Origin: Quillaja saponaria
Lineage: Eukaryota > Streptophyta > Magnoliopsida > Fabales > Quillajaceae
DNA: 64,000 bases
Direction: 5' to 3'
NCBI GenBank assembly: GCA_029379385.1
Contig: CM055611.1
Span: 22,100,092-22,164,091, forward strand
Shown piece after piece: positions 22,922 to 36,302 of the stretch. Position 1 is the stretch's first letter; each line of letters opens with the position of its first letter. The notes below the pieces were generated by a model. That model did not search any database. It saw nothing but the letters and a program-made list of their open reading frames with translations, and was not told the DNA's origin. The position numbers and the translations under genes are program-made.

Positions 22922-23882
22922 TTTCTCTCTCTCTCTCTCTATGAGATCTTCTACAACTTATTCTTCTATCTCACACTCAGTAACCCACCCTCTCTGTCTC
23001 ACTCTAAGAGTGCGTGAGAAGATCAGAAACAACCCTAAATTTTAGTGGAGAAAAAGATTTTGCATTGGAGATTAAAAGGCAGAAAAAGCTTGAAATCTAA
23101 AATGGAAAGTTAACAACACAGTTGAACAGAGACAGATCATATACACCCCAAAAAAACCAAATGGATCTCTGGTTAACTTCTTACACAGTTACACGACCGA
23201 CAGTCCCGAGAAAAGGATGGGCTGCCTAATATCCTACTTGGACTTTCTTTTTTAATATTTTATTCTTAATTTTTCTTTTCCTCTTTTAGGGGTAATATTC
23301 AATTTCTTATCCCATTCTCCAAAATTTTATAAATTTCATGCTCATAAAGGGAGTAATAATTGAATTTAATTATATTTTCTTAACAAGTATTTTTTTTTTT
23401 TAAATGCATTGAAGGGAGATAAAGTTTAATTTTAAAAAAGTAATTCTTTTATTTTTGGTATTGAAATCATTACAATAAATACTATTTTTTTTTTTGTAAA
23501 AAATATCACTAGTGATTAAAAAAAAAAAAAAAACTCTTTTCAACATTTTCATTTACAAATAAAATTATTCATTGTATATCTTTGTATACAAATGTAAAAA
23601 ACAAAATAAATATTGAAAATAACAATTTAAATAATTGTCAGTAGGAAAATCTAAGAACATATATTCACAAAATATTTAGATGAGATATTTAATTAATTAA
23701 TTAATTCCTAGATCAGCGCCAAAACAATTCATATACAAGCATGTGCAACCCGTAACCATAGCCAATAGCAAAAGACAACGTTCTTGTTATGCCGTGGACT
23801 GCGGCTGGATTCTTATGCAGATTTGTTAATAAAAGAATAATTAAGATGGTATGGCAGATAGAAGCTCGTTAATTGGACTTTT

Positions 23883-23942
23883 TAATTTGAATACAAGTTT
23901 TTCTAAAGTGTTTAATTTGAATACAAGTTTTTCTAAAGTGTG
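23883..23942 (+). repeat. 30-base perfect tandem duplication
   Basis: TTTAATTTGAATACAAGTTT plus ten more bases occurs twice in a row. Unit 2 has only one copy (about 28110), so this arose after the larger duplication. Confidence 0.8.
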
Positions 23943-25182
23943 CCAAAAGGAAACTTGATAAAGAATAATAAATATAATTTTAGAATTTAAATATTGTAAA
24001 AAGTAATAAATTATTTATTATACGGTACTAAAATCATGATCAATTATTTTAATAAATAATATCAATTTATATATTATTATCTTAACAAATATCCTAAGAA
24101 CACCGTTACAAAAAACCTTTGAATATAATTCTTGGTTGAGTCCTTCTCTTTTTATAATTTTCTCGCTCTTATAAATGAATTATTAGAGTAGATTTAACTT
24201 ATTTAAATGACATGATAGTAATAAATAGTATTCTCTTCATTCATTCAATTGTTGATAAAAATTAGACAAACACTGAAGTCTTAAACTTAAATTCAATGAT
24301 TGATTTACATAATTTTTTTACCTAACACTTTCTCAAAGTCATATTAAGAGATATTTATATAGAAATTTATTTTCTTGACATGAATTTTTAATAGAATTAA
24401 TTCATTCATTCATTCAAATACAGAGTGAGTTGGTTTCCAGTTCTATTTATTTAAAAGAAATTAAAGGGGGAAAAGAAAAGAATTATGGTAAACCAAATAT
24501 AGTTAAGTTTTTTTTTTTTTCTTGGCATGAAATTTAAATGAATGAAAATTTTAATTTTTTAAGTCATTGTGGGCCGATTAATTATCAAGTATGGGCGCCC
24601 AGTTAATCATATTCTTATATCATGTTAGAGTCTCATTTTTGCAAATCAATTATTTGGTGATAAGATGAGACTCAATTATTTATAATAAGTGTGAAGCCAT
24701 TTAACCTCAATAACGTGAAAGTTCGACATATTCAAAATAAAATAAATCTATAGGATGAAACTAAGTTATTCTCTTTTCTTTTTTTTAATTGAAAAAATAT
24801 TTTGAAATGTCAATAAAATGAATGTAAAAAAAAAAAATCATACCATTTTTTTTTTCAACTAAATAAACTAAAGCTACAAAAAAGATGATAGTCATAAAGA
24901 AAGAAAGATAAAAACTACCCAACTTTTTTTTTTTTTCATTGATTGTAAAAGAAAAAAATTAAAGGAGTCGCAGACTCGCAATATTGTCTCGTAGAGTAAA
25001 AGGAAGATATTAGAAGTGATAAGAGATGTAAGTAAAAAGACGGGAAATTGAACAAAAGAGATGTAAGTAAGAAGATGGGAAATTGAAAGAAAAAAAAAAA
25101 AGCATGGATCTGGATTTTTAAAGTGCACATCATGACTATCGAAATAAATTTATGATGTAGATTTCTCTAAATATTTTTTCAC

Positions 25183-26208
25183 ATTTAATTACATTTTTAG
25201 TCTTTATAAATTAATTTTGAGTTTAATTTAGTTCTCGAATTTTAAAGAAGATAATTGAATTCCTATCAAGCTTAAGTTATTGTAATTAAATTCCTGTCGT
25301 CAAGTACCGTTCATTTCAACTTCAACTTATCTTAAGGTGAGCTGAAAATTCATGTGGCAATTAATAAACAGCCACATGACTTATATAAATTTTATTTTAA
25401 CAGACAAAACCTATCTTTCAGATTCAAATTATTTTCCTTGAAATCAATTTAGCGGAAAGAAAGAAATCTGTTACGTGGGCAAAGCAACAAATCTTCATCT
25501 TCACTGTCACTATCGTCGTTCTTCTTGGCCTTGTCTTGAGATTTCAGCTCTTGCGCCTTAACCTCTAGAAGAACCATAAATGTTTCGGGGACAACTGCTA
25601 TTCTCCTCTGGATGTTTTTCTAACTCCAATTTAAGCCCACCAAATCAAAATTCCAATTCTAAAACCCCAATCCACCTCCACCACCAAGCACAAATCCAAC
25701 TCAACCACCACCTCCAAAGCTATACATTGGATCAGATAAACTAGAATCGTTGTATGATCTTTTGTATAGCTTCCAAATGAAGAGAATGATTTGGATTCAT
25801 AATTCCTAATAATGGTAGTGATAATTTGTTTGTTCAGGCATCGAAGGTGAAGGCTTTTTTTTTAAAAAAAAATTGGTTTTGCAAATTTTAATTGGTGTGG
25901 ACGGTGGTGATGAAAAAGAGAGAGAGAAAAAAATTATTTTGTTTTCATACATTTAATGTATTTTTTTTTTTCTTCTTTTGAATTTTTTTAATTCAAATTT
26001 TATATATGCTAAGCGGCTATTTTTTATTGGTCAATTATGCTACATGGGCACCATATCATTACTTTCAAGATTAATTTAAATGGTATTTAACGATAGAAAT
26101 TTAATTATAACAAATTAGACTTGGTAGGGACTTAATTGTCTCATTTAAAACTTGAGAGACAAAATTAAACTCTAAATTAAATTATAGGATCAAAAATATA
26201 ATCAAAAC
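25183..26208. mobile_element. TIR DNA transposon, possibly carrying a gene fragment
   Basis: About 1.03 kb with terminal inverted repeats of about 130-140 bases (25185-25320 against 26075-26208), starting near ATTACATTTTTAGTC. It is absent from the equivalent place in tandem unit 2 (about 29475-29500). The middle (25490-25810) is less AT-rich and looks genic. The minus strand has an open stretch of about 54 codons with an acidic DDSDSEDED run, and the plus strand has a proline-rich stretch. No transposase is seen. Target duplications are unclear because of poly-T at both ends. A MULE-like element with captured sequence is the likeliest reading. Confidence 0.6.
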
Positions 26209-27179
26209 CTATTTTTTTTTTTATAAATAAAATAAAACTTGCTATTTTCAATTTATCAGAATCTAATTAACCATAGTTATAAGGTTCTACTTTATTATAA
26301 AAAAATAAGTGTTTGGTTTTCATATTCTTTAAATCAAATTTATAATCATAATTTATGTGAATTTATGTGGAGTTTATATGTTTATATATATATATATATA
26401 TATTATTCACTGTGCATATTGAGTACTAATCATGATATGAAACAATTTAAAAAGAAAATAAAGAGATTTCTTTTGTGCATAATATTTATTTTAAAAAAAT
26501 ATTTAAATGATTATATAATAAAAATTAAATATTTAGAGAAAACTAAAGATTCAAAGACATTTTTGTTTAGGATAATTTTTTTAGATGCATTAACTACTAA
26601 GTTAAAAAAAAAAAGTATAAAATGGTTTTTTTATTTTCTTTTAAAGTTGTCTATTTTTTTTAAAAAAAAGCTGTATTTATAGTGAAATCTAAACCATTAA
26701 TTTATTTATGTAGCCAAGATTAGTGCATTTTATTCTCTAAATTGTATTTTACCCTTTAAATGGTGTGAATCTAAAAAATATAAAATAATAATAATCAATT
26801 TTAGTGATACTAGAAAAATTAAGAGGTTAATATGATAAGAAATGATTTAGAATGGTTGATCATAATAATCTCAATTCTCTTTATTTATTTGTGAGTTAAT
26901 ATTCGAGAAATGCCTAAGACCTTAAACTCTTGGTGACTGATTTACATCAAAATTTTTTTTTCTCCACTGCATTCTCCAAAGTTAAATGAGGAAGAGAAAA
27001 TTCTTTTTTTGGCATGAATTTCTAATAGAATTAAATTTTTATTCATTCAAATACAGAGTGAATTTGTTGACAATTCTAATTTATTTAAAAAGAAATTGAA
27101 GGGGGGAGAAGCAAGAAATTGTAGCAGAACCAAATATAGTGAAGTTTCATTAATTGACATGAAATTTTAGTAGAATTGA

Positions 27180-27241
27180 TTTTTTCATTCCCAAGCATGA
27201 CGAACATTACCAGCCACCCCTTGCCTCAAATCCACTCCCAT
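27180..27241 (-). pseudogene. Orphan copy of MSR exon 1
   Basis: The minus strand from ATG at 27241 repeats MSR codons 1-7, then diverges through a deletion of about 15 bases and reaches a stop. No other MSR exon follows. The copied 5' UTR and promoter region lie at 27242-27600. It cannot encode MSR, but the promoter copy could still drive a transcript. Confidence 0.75.
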
Positions 27242-30200
27242 TTTCTCTCTCTCTCTCTCTATGAGATCTTCTACTTCTTATTCTTGTATCTCACACTCAG
27301 TAACCCACCCTCTCAGTCTCACTCGAGAGTGAGAGAAGATCAGAAACAGCCCCAAATTTTAGTAGAGAAAAAGATTGTGCATTGGAGATTAGAAGACAGA
27401 AAAAGCTTGAAATCTAAAATGGAAAGTTAACAACAAAGTTGAACAGAGACAGATCATACACACTCCAAAACCAAATGGATCTCTGGTTAGCTTCTTACAC
27501 CACCGACAGTCTCCAGAAAATGATGGGCTACCTAATATCCTACTTGGACTTTCTTTTTTAATATTTTATTCTTAAATTTCCTTTTCATCTTTTGGGGGTA
27601 ATATTCAATTTTATATTTTTTAAAGAATATTTTTTTTTATAAAATGCATTAAAGGGAAATTAATATAAATTTTAAAAATAATAATTCATTTATTTTTGGT
27701 TTTGGAATCATTACAATACGATAAATATTATTTTTGTGTTTTTTTTATTTAAAAACATCACTTATAAATAGAGTAGTGACTAGAAAAACTCTTTTCATTA
27801 TTTATGGTATATCTTCTTAAACAAATGTAAAAAATAAATATTGAAAATAACATTTTAAATAATTTTCAGTAGGAAAATCTAAGAATATATTTCACAAAAT
27901 ATTTAGATGGTATTCTTAAATAATTAATGAATTCCTAGATCTGCGCCAAAACAATTGAAATACAAGCATGTGCAACCAATTACCATAGCCAATGGCAAGA
28001 GACAACGATCTTGTTATGCCGTAGACTGCGGCTGGATTCTTACGCAGATTTATTAATTAAATGATAATTAAGGTTGTCTGGCAGGTAGGAACTTGTTAAT
28101 TGGACTTTTTAATTTGAATACAAGTTTTTTAGTAAGTTGTAATTAATATGATTTTTAAAATTTGAAATATTCTAAAATTAATAAATTATTTATTACATAA
28201 GATTGATATCGTGGTTAATTATTATAACAAATGAAATAAAATTTTTATATATATTATTTTAACAAGTATCTTAAAGACACCTATTATATAAAATTTTGAA
28301 TATAATTCTCGGTTAACCCTTTCTCTTTTTATAATTTTCTCACTCTTATAAATAAATTAGAGTAGACTTAACTTATTTTAATGACATGATAGTAAAAATT
28401 GAGTGTCCTCTCATTCATTCGATTGTTGGTAAAATTTAGACAAATATTGAAGTCTTAAACTTAAATACAATGATTGACTTACATAATATTTGTTCACTAA
28501 CACTTTCTCTAAGTCATATAAAGAGATATTTATACTAGAACCAAATATAGTTAAATTTATTTTATTGGCACGAATTTTTATTAGAATTAAATTTTTATTC
28601 ATTTAAATACATAGTGAGTTGGTTCACAATTTTATTTATTTAAAAGAAATTAAAGGGGGAAAAAGCAAGGAATTATGGTAAAACCAACTATAGTGAAGTT
28701 TTTTATTTATTTTTTATTTTTTATACTATTTTTCTTGGTATGAAATTTAAATGAATGAAAAAAAATCAATTCTTCAAGCCATTGTTGATGAGTAGACACA
28801 ACACCTCCTCACATGGAGGGTGGAGATCTGGAGTCGTGAAGTAATCGTCCAGTGTGGGCATAATGGAGTGGCTCGGATAGTCATGACTTAGTTCTGATAC
28901 TATGTTGAAGTCTCGTTCTTAAAAACCAATCAATTGGTGACAAGAGAAAATATTTAATTACTTATAAGGAGTGTAAAGCTCTCTATCAATAACAATATGG
29001 GAGTTTACACATTGACAGATACAAAATAGCACGAATCAATAGGATGAAACTAAGTTATTCTCTTTCTCTTCTTTTCTTAATTAAATATATATATTGAATG
29101 TCAATAAATGAATGTAAAAAAAAATTTACAAGAAATAATAATTTTTTATTTCATTTCTTAAATTTTATTTTCAACTAAATAAATTATGCAAAAGTTAAAA
29201 AAAAAAAAAAAAGAAGATAAAAACTACCAATTTTCATTTTTCTTTTGTTAGTTTTCATTGATTTGAAAAGAAAAAATACATTAAAGGAGTCGTAGTACTA
29301 TTGTTAGTAAAAAGCAGATAGGAGAAGTGATAAGAGATGTAAGTAAGAAAATGGAAAATTGAAAAAAAAATAAAAAAATATGGATCTCGATCCTTTAAAG
29401 TGCACTATACACTTTAAAGAGTAAAGTGCACATCTTGACTATTGAAATAAATGTATGATTTAGATTTTCCTAAATATATTTGTTAAGAATAAAAAAAAAT
29501 CTTGCTAATTTTTAATTTAGTAGAATCTAATTAACCATAGTTATAAGGTTCTACTTTATTATATATATAAAAAAAAAGTGTTTTGATTTTCATATAGGTT
29601 TCTTTAAATCAAATTTATAATCATAATTTATGTGGGAGTTTAAATCACATATATATATATATATATTAATTCATTATGCATATTGAGTAATAATATGAAG
29701 AAACAATTTAAATAGAAAATAATGAGATTTCTTTTGTGCATAATATATATTTTTTTAAAAGATATATAATTTTGTAATAAAATAAAATATTTAAAGAAAA
29801 CTAAAGTTTCATAGACATTTTTGTTTAGGAGAATTTTTTTTAGATACATTAACTCCAAAGTAAAAAAAGAAGAAGTATAAAATGGTTTTATTTATTCTTT
29901 TAAAGTGGTCTATTTATTTTTTGTAATAACTGTATTTATAGTGAAATCTAAACCATTAATTTATTTACGTCGCCAAGATTAGTGTATTTTATTCTCTAAA
30001 TTGTATTTTACACTTTAAATGATCTGAATTCAAAAAATATGAAATAATAATAATAATAAATTTTAATGATACTAGAAAAATTAAAAAGTTAATATGATAA
30101 GAAATGATTTAGAGTGGTTGGTCATATTAATCACATTCTCTTTATTTGTTTGTTAGTTAGTATTTGACAAATGCGAAGACCTTAAACTCTTGGCAACTTA

Positions 30201-30455
30201 TTTACAACAAAATTTATTTTATCCACTAAATTCTCCAAAGTTAAATCAGGAAGTGAAATTTCTTTTTTTTTTGCATGAATTCTTAAGAGAATTAAATTTT
30301 TATTCATTCAAATACAGAGTGAATTTGTTGACAATTGTAATTTATTTAAAAAGAAAATAAAGGGGGAGAAGCAAGAAATTGTAGCAAAACCAAATATAGG
30401 GAAGTTTCATTAATTGGCATGAAATTCTAACATAGTTGACTTTTTCATTCATTCA
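27184..30455. repeat. Tandem unit 2
   Basis: Second copy of the 22845-27183 unit, without the TIR element. It ends at a TTTTTCATTC junction like the one at 27181. No gene is visible apart from the orphan exon. From 30456 to 30940 is the upstream region of the COPI gene. Confidence 0.8.
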
Positions 30456-31206
30456 AATAAAGGGTGAAGTGACCCACAAATCGTGGCTCAAGCCCGCATT
30501 GAGATACTCGTAAGGAAAAAACACAAAAGAAAAAAAGTGAGGTGATTCAAAAAAAAAAGAAAAAGAAAAAGTGAAGTGGTTCATAGTTTTATTTTATTTT
30601 TCCTCCAAAGATTGAAGGCGAAGACTAGTGGATGAAACGTTGGGCTGTTAATTACAAACTGAATAGTAATTTAATTTGAGGGGATAAAGTCTAATCGACT
30701 CTTAGCCCAACTGATTACAGAAAGTGGTCATTGAAGGTCCATTGAAGAAACTACCGTTCGAAAAGTTACAATCGTTTTAGGATGGAGGGCGTTGTGAAAT
30801 GGGCTTCATGTAGCCCATTATATCCAACAAAACCCACTTAATTTCCAACCAATAAAAAAAAACCCGACCCTTTTCCACGTTTTAATTAATTATATTTTTC
30901 TTAGTTCTTAAGCTGACTGTTATAATGAAATGCACAGATCTGGTCGCTCGCTCGCTCGCTCTTCATATCTCTCTCACTCTCTCTCTCTCTCAGTCTCCGT
31001 TTGCTCCCTCTCTCTCTCTCTCTCTCCGGCACTCTTCGTTTTCTTCAAATCGAAATCCAGAAAATTTCAAGTTTTGGTTGATTTGGATACCAGGTGAGAA
31101 TTTGATAATTCAATTACAGAATTCAAATTTCTAATCTCGTTTTAGTTTTAGATCTGAAAGTTTCTGATTTATGTCTCCAATTTCTTAGATCCAAGTGTTG
31201 GCAGAA

Positions 31207-34200
31207 ATGGAAAAATCGTGCACTTTACTGGTTCACTTCGACAAGGGTACTCCAGCTTTGGCCAACGAGATCAAAGAAGCCCTTGAAGGCAACGATGTAG
31301 ACGCCAAGATCGAAGCCATGAAGAAAGCCGTTATGCTTTTGCTCAACGGCGAGACTATACCTCAACTCTTCATCACCATCATTCGCTATGTGCTTCCTTC
31401 CGAGGACCATACGGTTCAGAAGCTTCTCCTTCTCTATTTGGAGATCATTGATAAGACTGATTCTAAAGGGAAGGTTCTGCCGGAAATGATCCTCATTTGC
31501 CAAAACCTCCGCAACAATCTTCAACATCCCAATGAGTATATTCGTGGTGTAACTTTGCGGTTTCTTTGCAGATTAAACGAGACTGAGATCATTGAGCCAT
31601 TGATCCCATCCATTCTCTCCAATTTGGAGCATCGTCACCCCTTTGTCAGGAGGAATGCTGTGCTTGCAATCATGGCGGTTTACAAACTTCCCCAAGGTGA
31701 GCAACTACTGGATAATGCTCCAGAGATCATTGAAAAACTCTTGTCAACTGAGCAGGACAATTCCACTAAGCGTAATGCTTTCCTGATGCTCTTTAATTGT
31801 GCCCAAGATCGGGCTGTTAATTACCTGTTTACTAATATTGATAGAATTATTGACTGGGGTGAACAACTTCAAATGGTTGTGTTGGAGTTGATTAAGAAGG
31901 TTTGTAGAACCAATAAGGCTGAAAAGGGGAAATATATCAAGATTATTATATCCTTGTTGAATGCCCAGTCATCTGCTGTTATCTATGAATGTGCGGGTAC
32001 CATTGTGTCTCTATCCTCTGCCCCTACTGCTATAAGAGCTGCAGCAAGTACTTACTGTCAACTTTTGCTCTCACAAAGTGATAATAATGTCAAACTAATT
32101 GTGCTTGATAGGCTCACCGAGCTTAAAACATCTCATAGGGAGATCATGGTAGAAATGGTTATGGATGTGCTTAGAGCGCTTTCAAGTCCAAATCTTGATG
32201 TTAAAAGGAAAACTCTTGATATTGTACTTGAATTGATAACTCCTAGGAATATTGATGAGGTTGTTATGATGTTAAAGAAAGAAGTTGTCAAGACACAGAG
32301 TGGTGAGCATGAGAAGAATGGGGAATATAGACAAATGCTGGTGCAGGCTATACATTCTTGTGCCATTAAGTTCCCAGAGGTGGCGAGCACTGTTGTGCAT
32401 CTTTTGATGGATTTCTTAAGTGATACAAATGTGGCATCGGCTTTGGATGTGGTTGTTTTTGTGCGCGAGATCATTGAGACAAACCCTAAATTACGGGTTT
32501 CCATTATAACCAGGCTATTGGATACTTTCTATCAGATTCGTGCTGCCAGGGTTTGTTCATGTGCACTTTGGATCATTGGAGAGTATTGCCTTTCACTTTC
32601 AGAAGTCGAGAGTGGAATTGCAACAATTAAGCAGTGTCTTGGGGATCTACCTTTTTACACGGCTTCCGAGGAAGGGGAAGGCCAGGATGCTTCAAAGAAC
32701 TCTCAGCAGGTAATCTCAACCACCGTGTCTTCTAGAAGGCCTGCAATTCTTGCAGATGGGACATATGCCACCCAAAGTGCTGCGCTGGAAACTGCCATGT
32801 CGCCACCTACTTTTGTACAAGGATCCTTATCTTCTGTTGGAAACTTGAGATCACTGATTCTTTCAGGTGACTTTTTCCTTGGGGCGGTAGTGGCATGCAC
32901 ACTGACAAAGCTTGTTTTAAGGCTGGAAGAGGTTCAGCCTTCAAGAGTTGAAGTGCACAGAGCAACTACACAGGCCCTGTTGATCATGGTCTCTGTCCTG
33001 CAGCTGGGTCGATCTTCATTCCTTCCCCACCCAATTGATAATGATTCTCATGATAGGATTGTTCTTTGCTTTAGATTGCTTTGCAATACTGGTGATGAGG
33101 TAAGGAAAATATGGCTGCGATCTTGCAGACAGAGTTTTGTGAAAATGCTTGCAGATAAGCAGCGCAGGGAGACAGAGGAGATTAAGGCAAAGGCTCAAAT
33201 ATCTAATGCACAGCCTGATGATCTTATTGATTTCTACCATTTGAAAAGCAGGAAGGTTTGGCAGCACTTTCTTCTTTCTCTTATAGTCTTATGCATTTAT
33301 TCATACGACCTTACGAATTCTTCCTTTAGTTCTTCTAGTTTTTTGATTGTTCATGGTTTCCCTTGTCAATGTAAATTTAATGCAGTATGCTGATATCCAA
33401 GTTATTGTACTCTTGATGTCGTGCATTATTACAGTAGTATATTGCTCCTTCTATTTAATATCCAATTAAATGTATTTACTTCCTGTTTATAACTTATTTT
33501 TCCAGATGATATTTGGGTCATCTTTTCCCTTATGTTTCCTTGTATGCTTATCTTGATAATCTGTTGTAGGGTATGAGTCAACTTGAGTTGGAAGATGAGG
33601 TCCAAGATGATCTCAAACGTGCTACTGGAGAGTTCACAAAGGATATAGATGATGCAAACAAGCTTAATCGCATTCTTCAGCTCACAGGATTCAGTGATCC
33701 TGTTTATGCTGAAGCATATGTAACAGTTCATCACTATGACATTGTCCTGGATGTTACTGTCATCAACCGAACCAAGGAGACTCTTCAGAATTTGTGTTTG
33801 GAGTTGGCAACCATGGGTGACCTTAAGCTTGTTGAGCGACCTCAAAACTATACTCTAGCTCCAGAATCAAGCAAACAGATAAAGGCTAACATCAAGGTCT
33901 CTTCCACTGAAACCGGAGTTATATTTGGTAATATTGTTTATGAGACATCTTCAAATGTGCTCGAGAGAACTGTTATAGTTCTTAATGACATTCATATTGA
34001 TATAATGGATTACATCTCTCCCGCATCTTGTGCTGATGTGGCATTTAGAACTATGTGGGCTGAGTTCGAATGGGAGAACAAGGTATTCTTTCAACCTTTG
34101 TTTAGTTGTGAATAATTGCTTTCGTTAACTTTGAACAAATTGATGTGCTGTATTGCCTTGGAAAATAGTTTAGAACAATGGGTCTGTTAAGTAAATTCTG

Positions 34201-36302
34201 ATGACTTTCTTAAGCATATATTCTTAAAGTTCAGACTAGTAAGTAACAAGTTATAGTTGGGAGGTTTTTTTTTTTTTCTTCTGTAAGGTGAATCTCAACT
34301 GTTATATCTGTGAGTGATGATGATATGATGCTATAGAGGGTGTTCATGCTGGTAATTCAATCATTATAATAATGACTTATCTGAAATGGAGACATATATT
34401 TTGGTGCAGTCTTTTAGTTTTGAACAATTGCTTTCTTTAACTTTGAACAAATTGATATGCTGTATTTTTTCCTTGGAAAATGGTTTAGAATGATGGGTCT
34501 GTTAAGTAAATTCTGACGATTTTCTTGAGCATATATTCTTAAAGTTCAGACTATTAAGTAACAAGGTATATTTGGGAGTTTTCTTTTTTTTTCTTTTTTT
34601 TTTCTGTAAGGTGAATCTCAACTGTTATATCTGCGAGTGATGATGATATGATGCTACAGAGGGTGCATGCTGGTAATTCAATCATTATAATCATGACTTA
34701 TCTGAAATTGCGACATATGTTTTGGTGTTTACAATTAAGGTCATTAACAGAATATTGTTGATATTTTTATGATGACAGTAACCACAATTAGAGTTGAGGG
34801 TCAATTGTATTCTCACTTTCATTGTTACTAGGCTTATTTTAACATGGTGTAGTAATTAGGCCCTTTTTAAAGCTTTTGTCCTTAAAGATGCTGCTATGAA
34901 GCTTTGGCATTTTTGTGCATGTTATTCGTGTCAGACCCTGATTTTTTTCCTGTCAAATAATTCCTTTACCGAGTGGTGGTAGTGTGGATGGCGTTGCCTC
35001 TACCACGAGGCTATGGTTTAAGCAGCAGACCTTTGACGTGTGGGTTATGGCATAAGTAAAGTAAGATGTTCAGGAGAATAAATTTGGACTTTTTATGTTT
35101 TAAGCAACATTCTATTGATGTACCAAGTCAAATGTTTAGGAGAAGTTGATTTGGATGTTTGGACCATTTTTTTATTGTTTTAAGCTACCTTTTATTGATT
35201 TATTCTTGTGTTTTGCTTCTCAAGAGTAGGCAATGTGTGTCTCTCTAGTTCCTGTATGATGCATTTAATTTCTAGTCCTATGTTATCATTGCAAAAAAAA
35301 TTTGTTCAGGTTGCTGTGAATACAGTAATTCAAGATGAGAAAGAGTTTCTGAACCACATTATCAAGTCAACTAATATGAAGTGCTTGACTCCACCGTAAG
35401 TACTGTAACTCTGCTCACATTTCTTCTTGGAACATGTTTTTATGGTATGACTTACGGTTGTGCTGACTAGACATGCTACTCATTCTGATTTTTGATATTT
35501 TACATATGCTATTATAGCATCCAGTACTTAGAAGGCTATTAACAATTCATTGTGTTTTAGAATTGGGTGCATCTAGAGAAGGTTATGTAGCAACTGATAC
35601 ACTTGATATTGACAGTGGTACCATAAGTGGCACTGGATACTTATTTAGAAATATTTAAAGCAAGCGCTAGTTGGTGATTATTCTGTTGCAACTATGCATC
35701 TGTAACAGCAATAGTGAAATTTATAAATTCTGGGTGGGAAAAAACTTTAGCTATGTAGTTCCCAAATATGTTTTATGTGGCTGAATCTTATTGTTTCTGT
35801 GCAACCTAACGATTAGTTTATTAATGTACTTTCCTTACTGTTATGAGTTTGGATTGTCTATTATGAAGCAATTTATTCAATAAAATAGCTGTGTTTCTAA
35901 TGGACAATGAATATCATATTGAACCCTTGGCTTGCTTGGGACTTCGTCTAATCTAATTGGTTTAATGGAACTCATATCTTGGTAAGAATTCATCATTAAC
36001 TTTCTTCATAATAGCTATTTTGTGATTGAATGAGAATCCTTGCCTTGTGGCTTACTGGATTTAATTTAATTTTTTTTCTTGCTAAATTGGGTATCAGATC
36101 TGCGCTGGATGGGGAATGTGGGTTTTTGGCTGCAAACCTGTATGCTAAGAGTGTTTTTGGGGAGGATGCTTTGGTGAATGTGAGTATCGAGAAGCAAGAA
36201 GATGGCAAGCTCAGCGGGTATATCAGAATAAGAAGTAAAACTCAAGGGATTGCCCTTAGTCTTGGGGACAAGATCACTTTGAAACAGAAGGGAGGCGCTT
36301 GA
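31207..36302 (+). CDS. COPB: Coatomer (COPI) subunit beta
   Basis: Beta subunit of the COPI coat that forms vesicles for Golgi-to-ER and intra-Golgi transport. Coding exons are 31207-33255, 33570-34082, 35310-35395 and 36098-36302. All have GT-AG borders and matching phases, giving 950 residues, as in other plants. The 5' UTR holds an intron (31094-31188) and GCTC and CT repeats (about 30943-31028). The N-terminal two-thirds is the adaptin-like helical-repeat region (conserved [25 protein letters not shown]). The C-terminal part has the coatomer beta C-domain ([20 protein letters not shown]) and the appendage, ending [13 protein letters not shown]. The ATG at 31207 begins the conserved [14 protein letters not shown]. 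No lesion is visible, so this gene is a useful quality check for the window. Confidence 0.97.
34100..34725 (+). repeat. Tandem duplication of about 312 bases in COPB intron 2 (coding-intron numbering)
   Basis: 34100-34411 and 34412-34725 align along their length, sharing for example TTTGAACAAATTGAT and GAGTGATGATGATATGATGC. They differ by scattered substitutions and T-run length. Non-coding. Confidence 0.8.

Larger units (their letters stand above)
22845..27183. repeat. Tandem unit 1: MSR first exon, promoter and AT-rich spacer
   Basis: Aligns with 27184-30455 over its whole length except for the TIR element at 25183-26208. It runs from inside MSR exon 1 through the promoter into spacer. A motif of about 110 bases around ATTCATTCAAATACAGAGTGA occurs near 24400 and again near 27045, and twice in unit 2. 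No gene other than MSR exon 1 is visible. Most of it is A/T-rich with poly-A and poly-T runs. Confidence 0.85.

Noticed and set aside
26239..26682. 147-codon open frame in AT-rich spacer
   Set aside because: Composition is Ile/Lys/Phe/Tyr from A/T runs, the unit 2 equivalent is not open, and no family is recognised.
31225..31527. Antisense open frames across COPB and EXO70 exons
   Set aside because: They are shadows of well-supported coding exons and have no family match.
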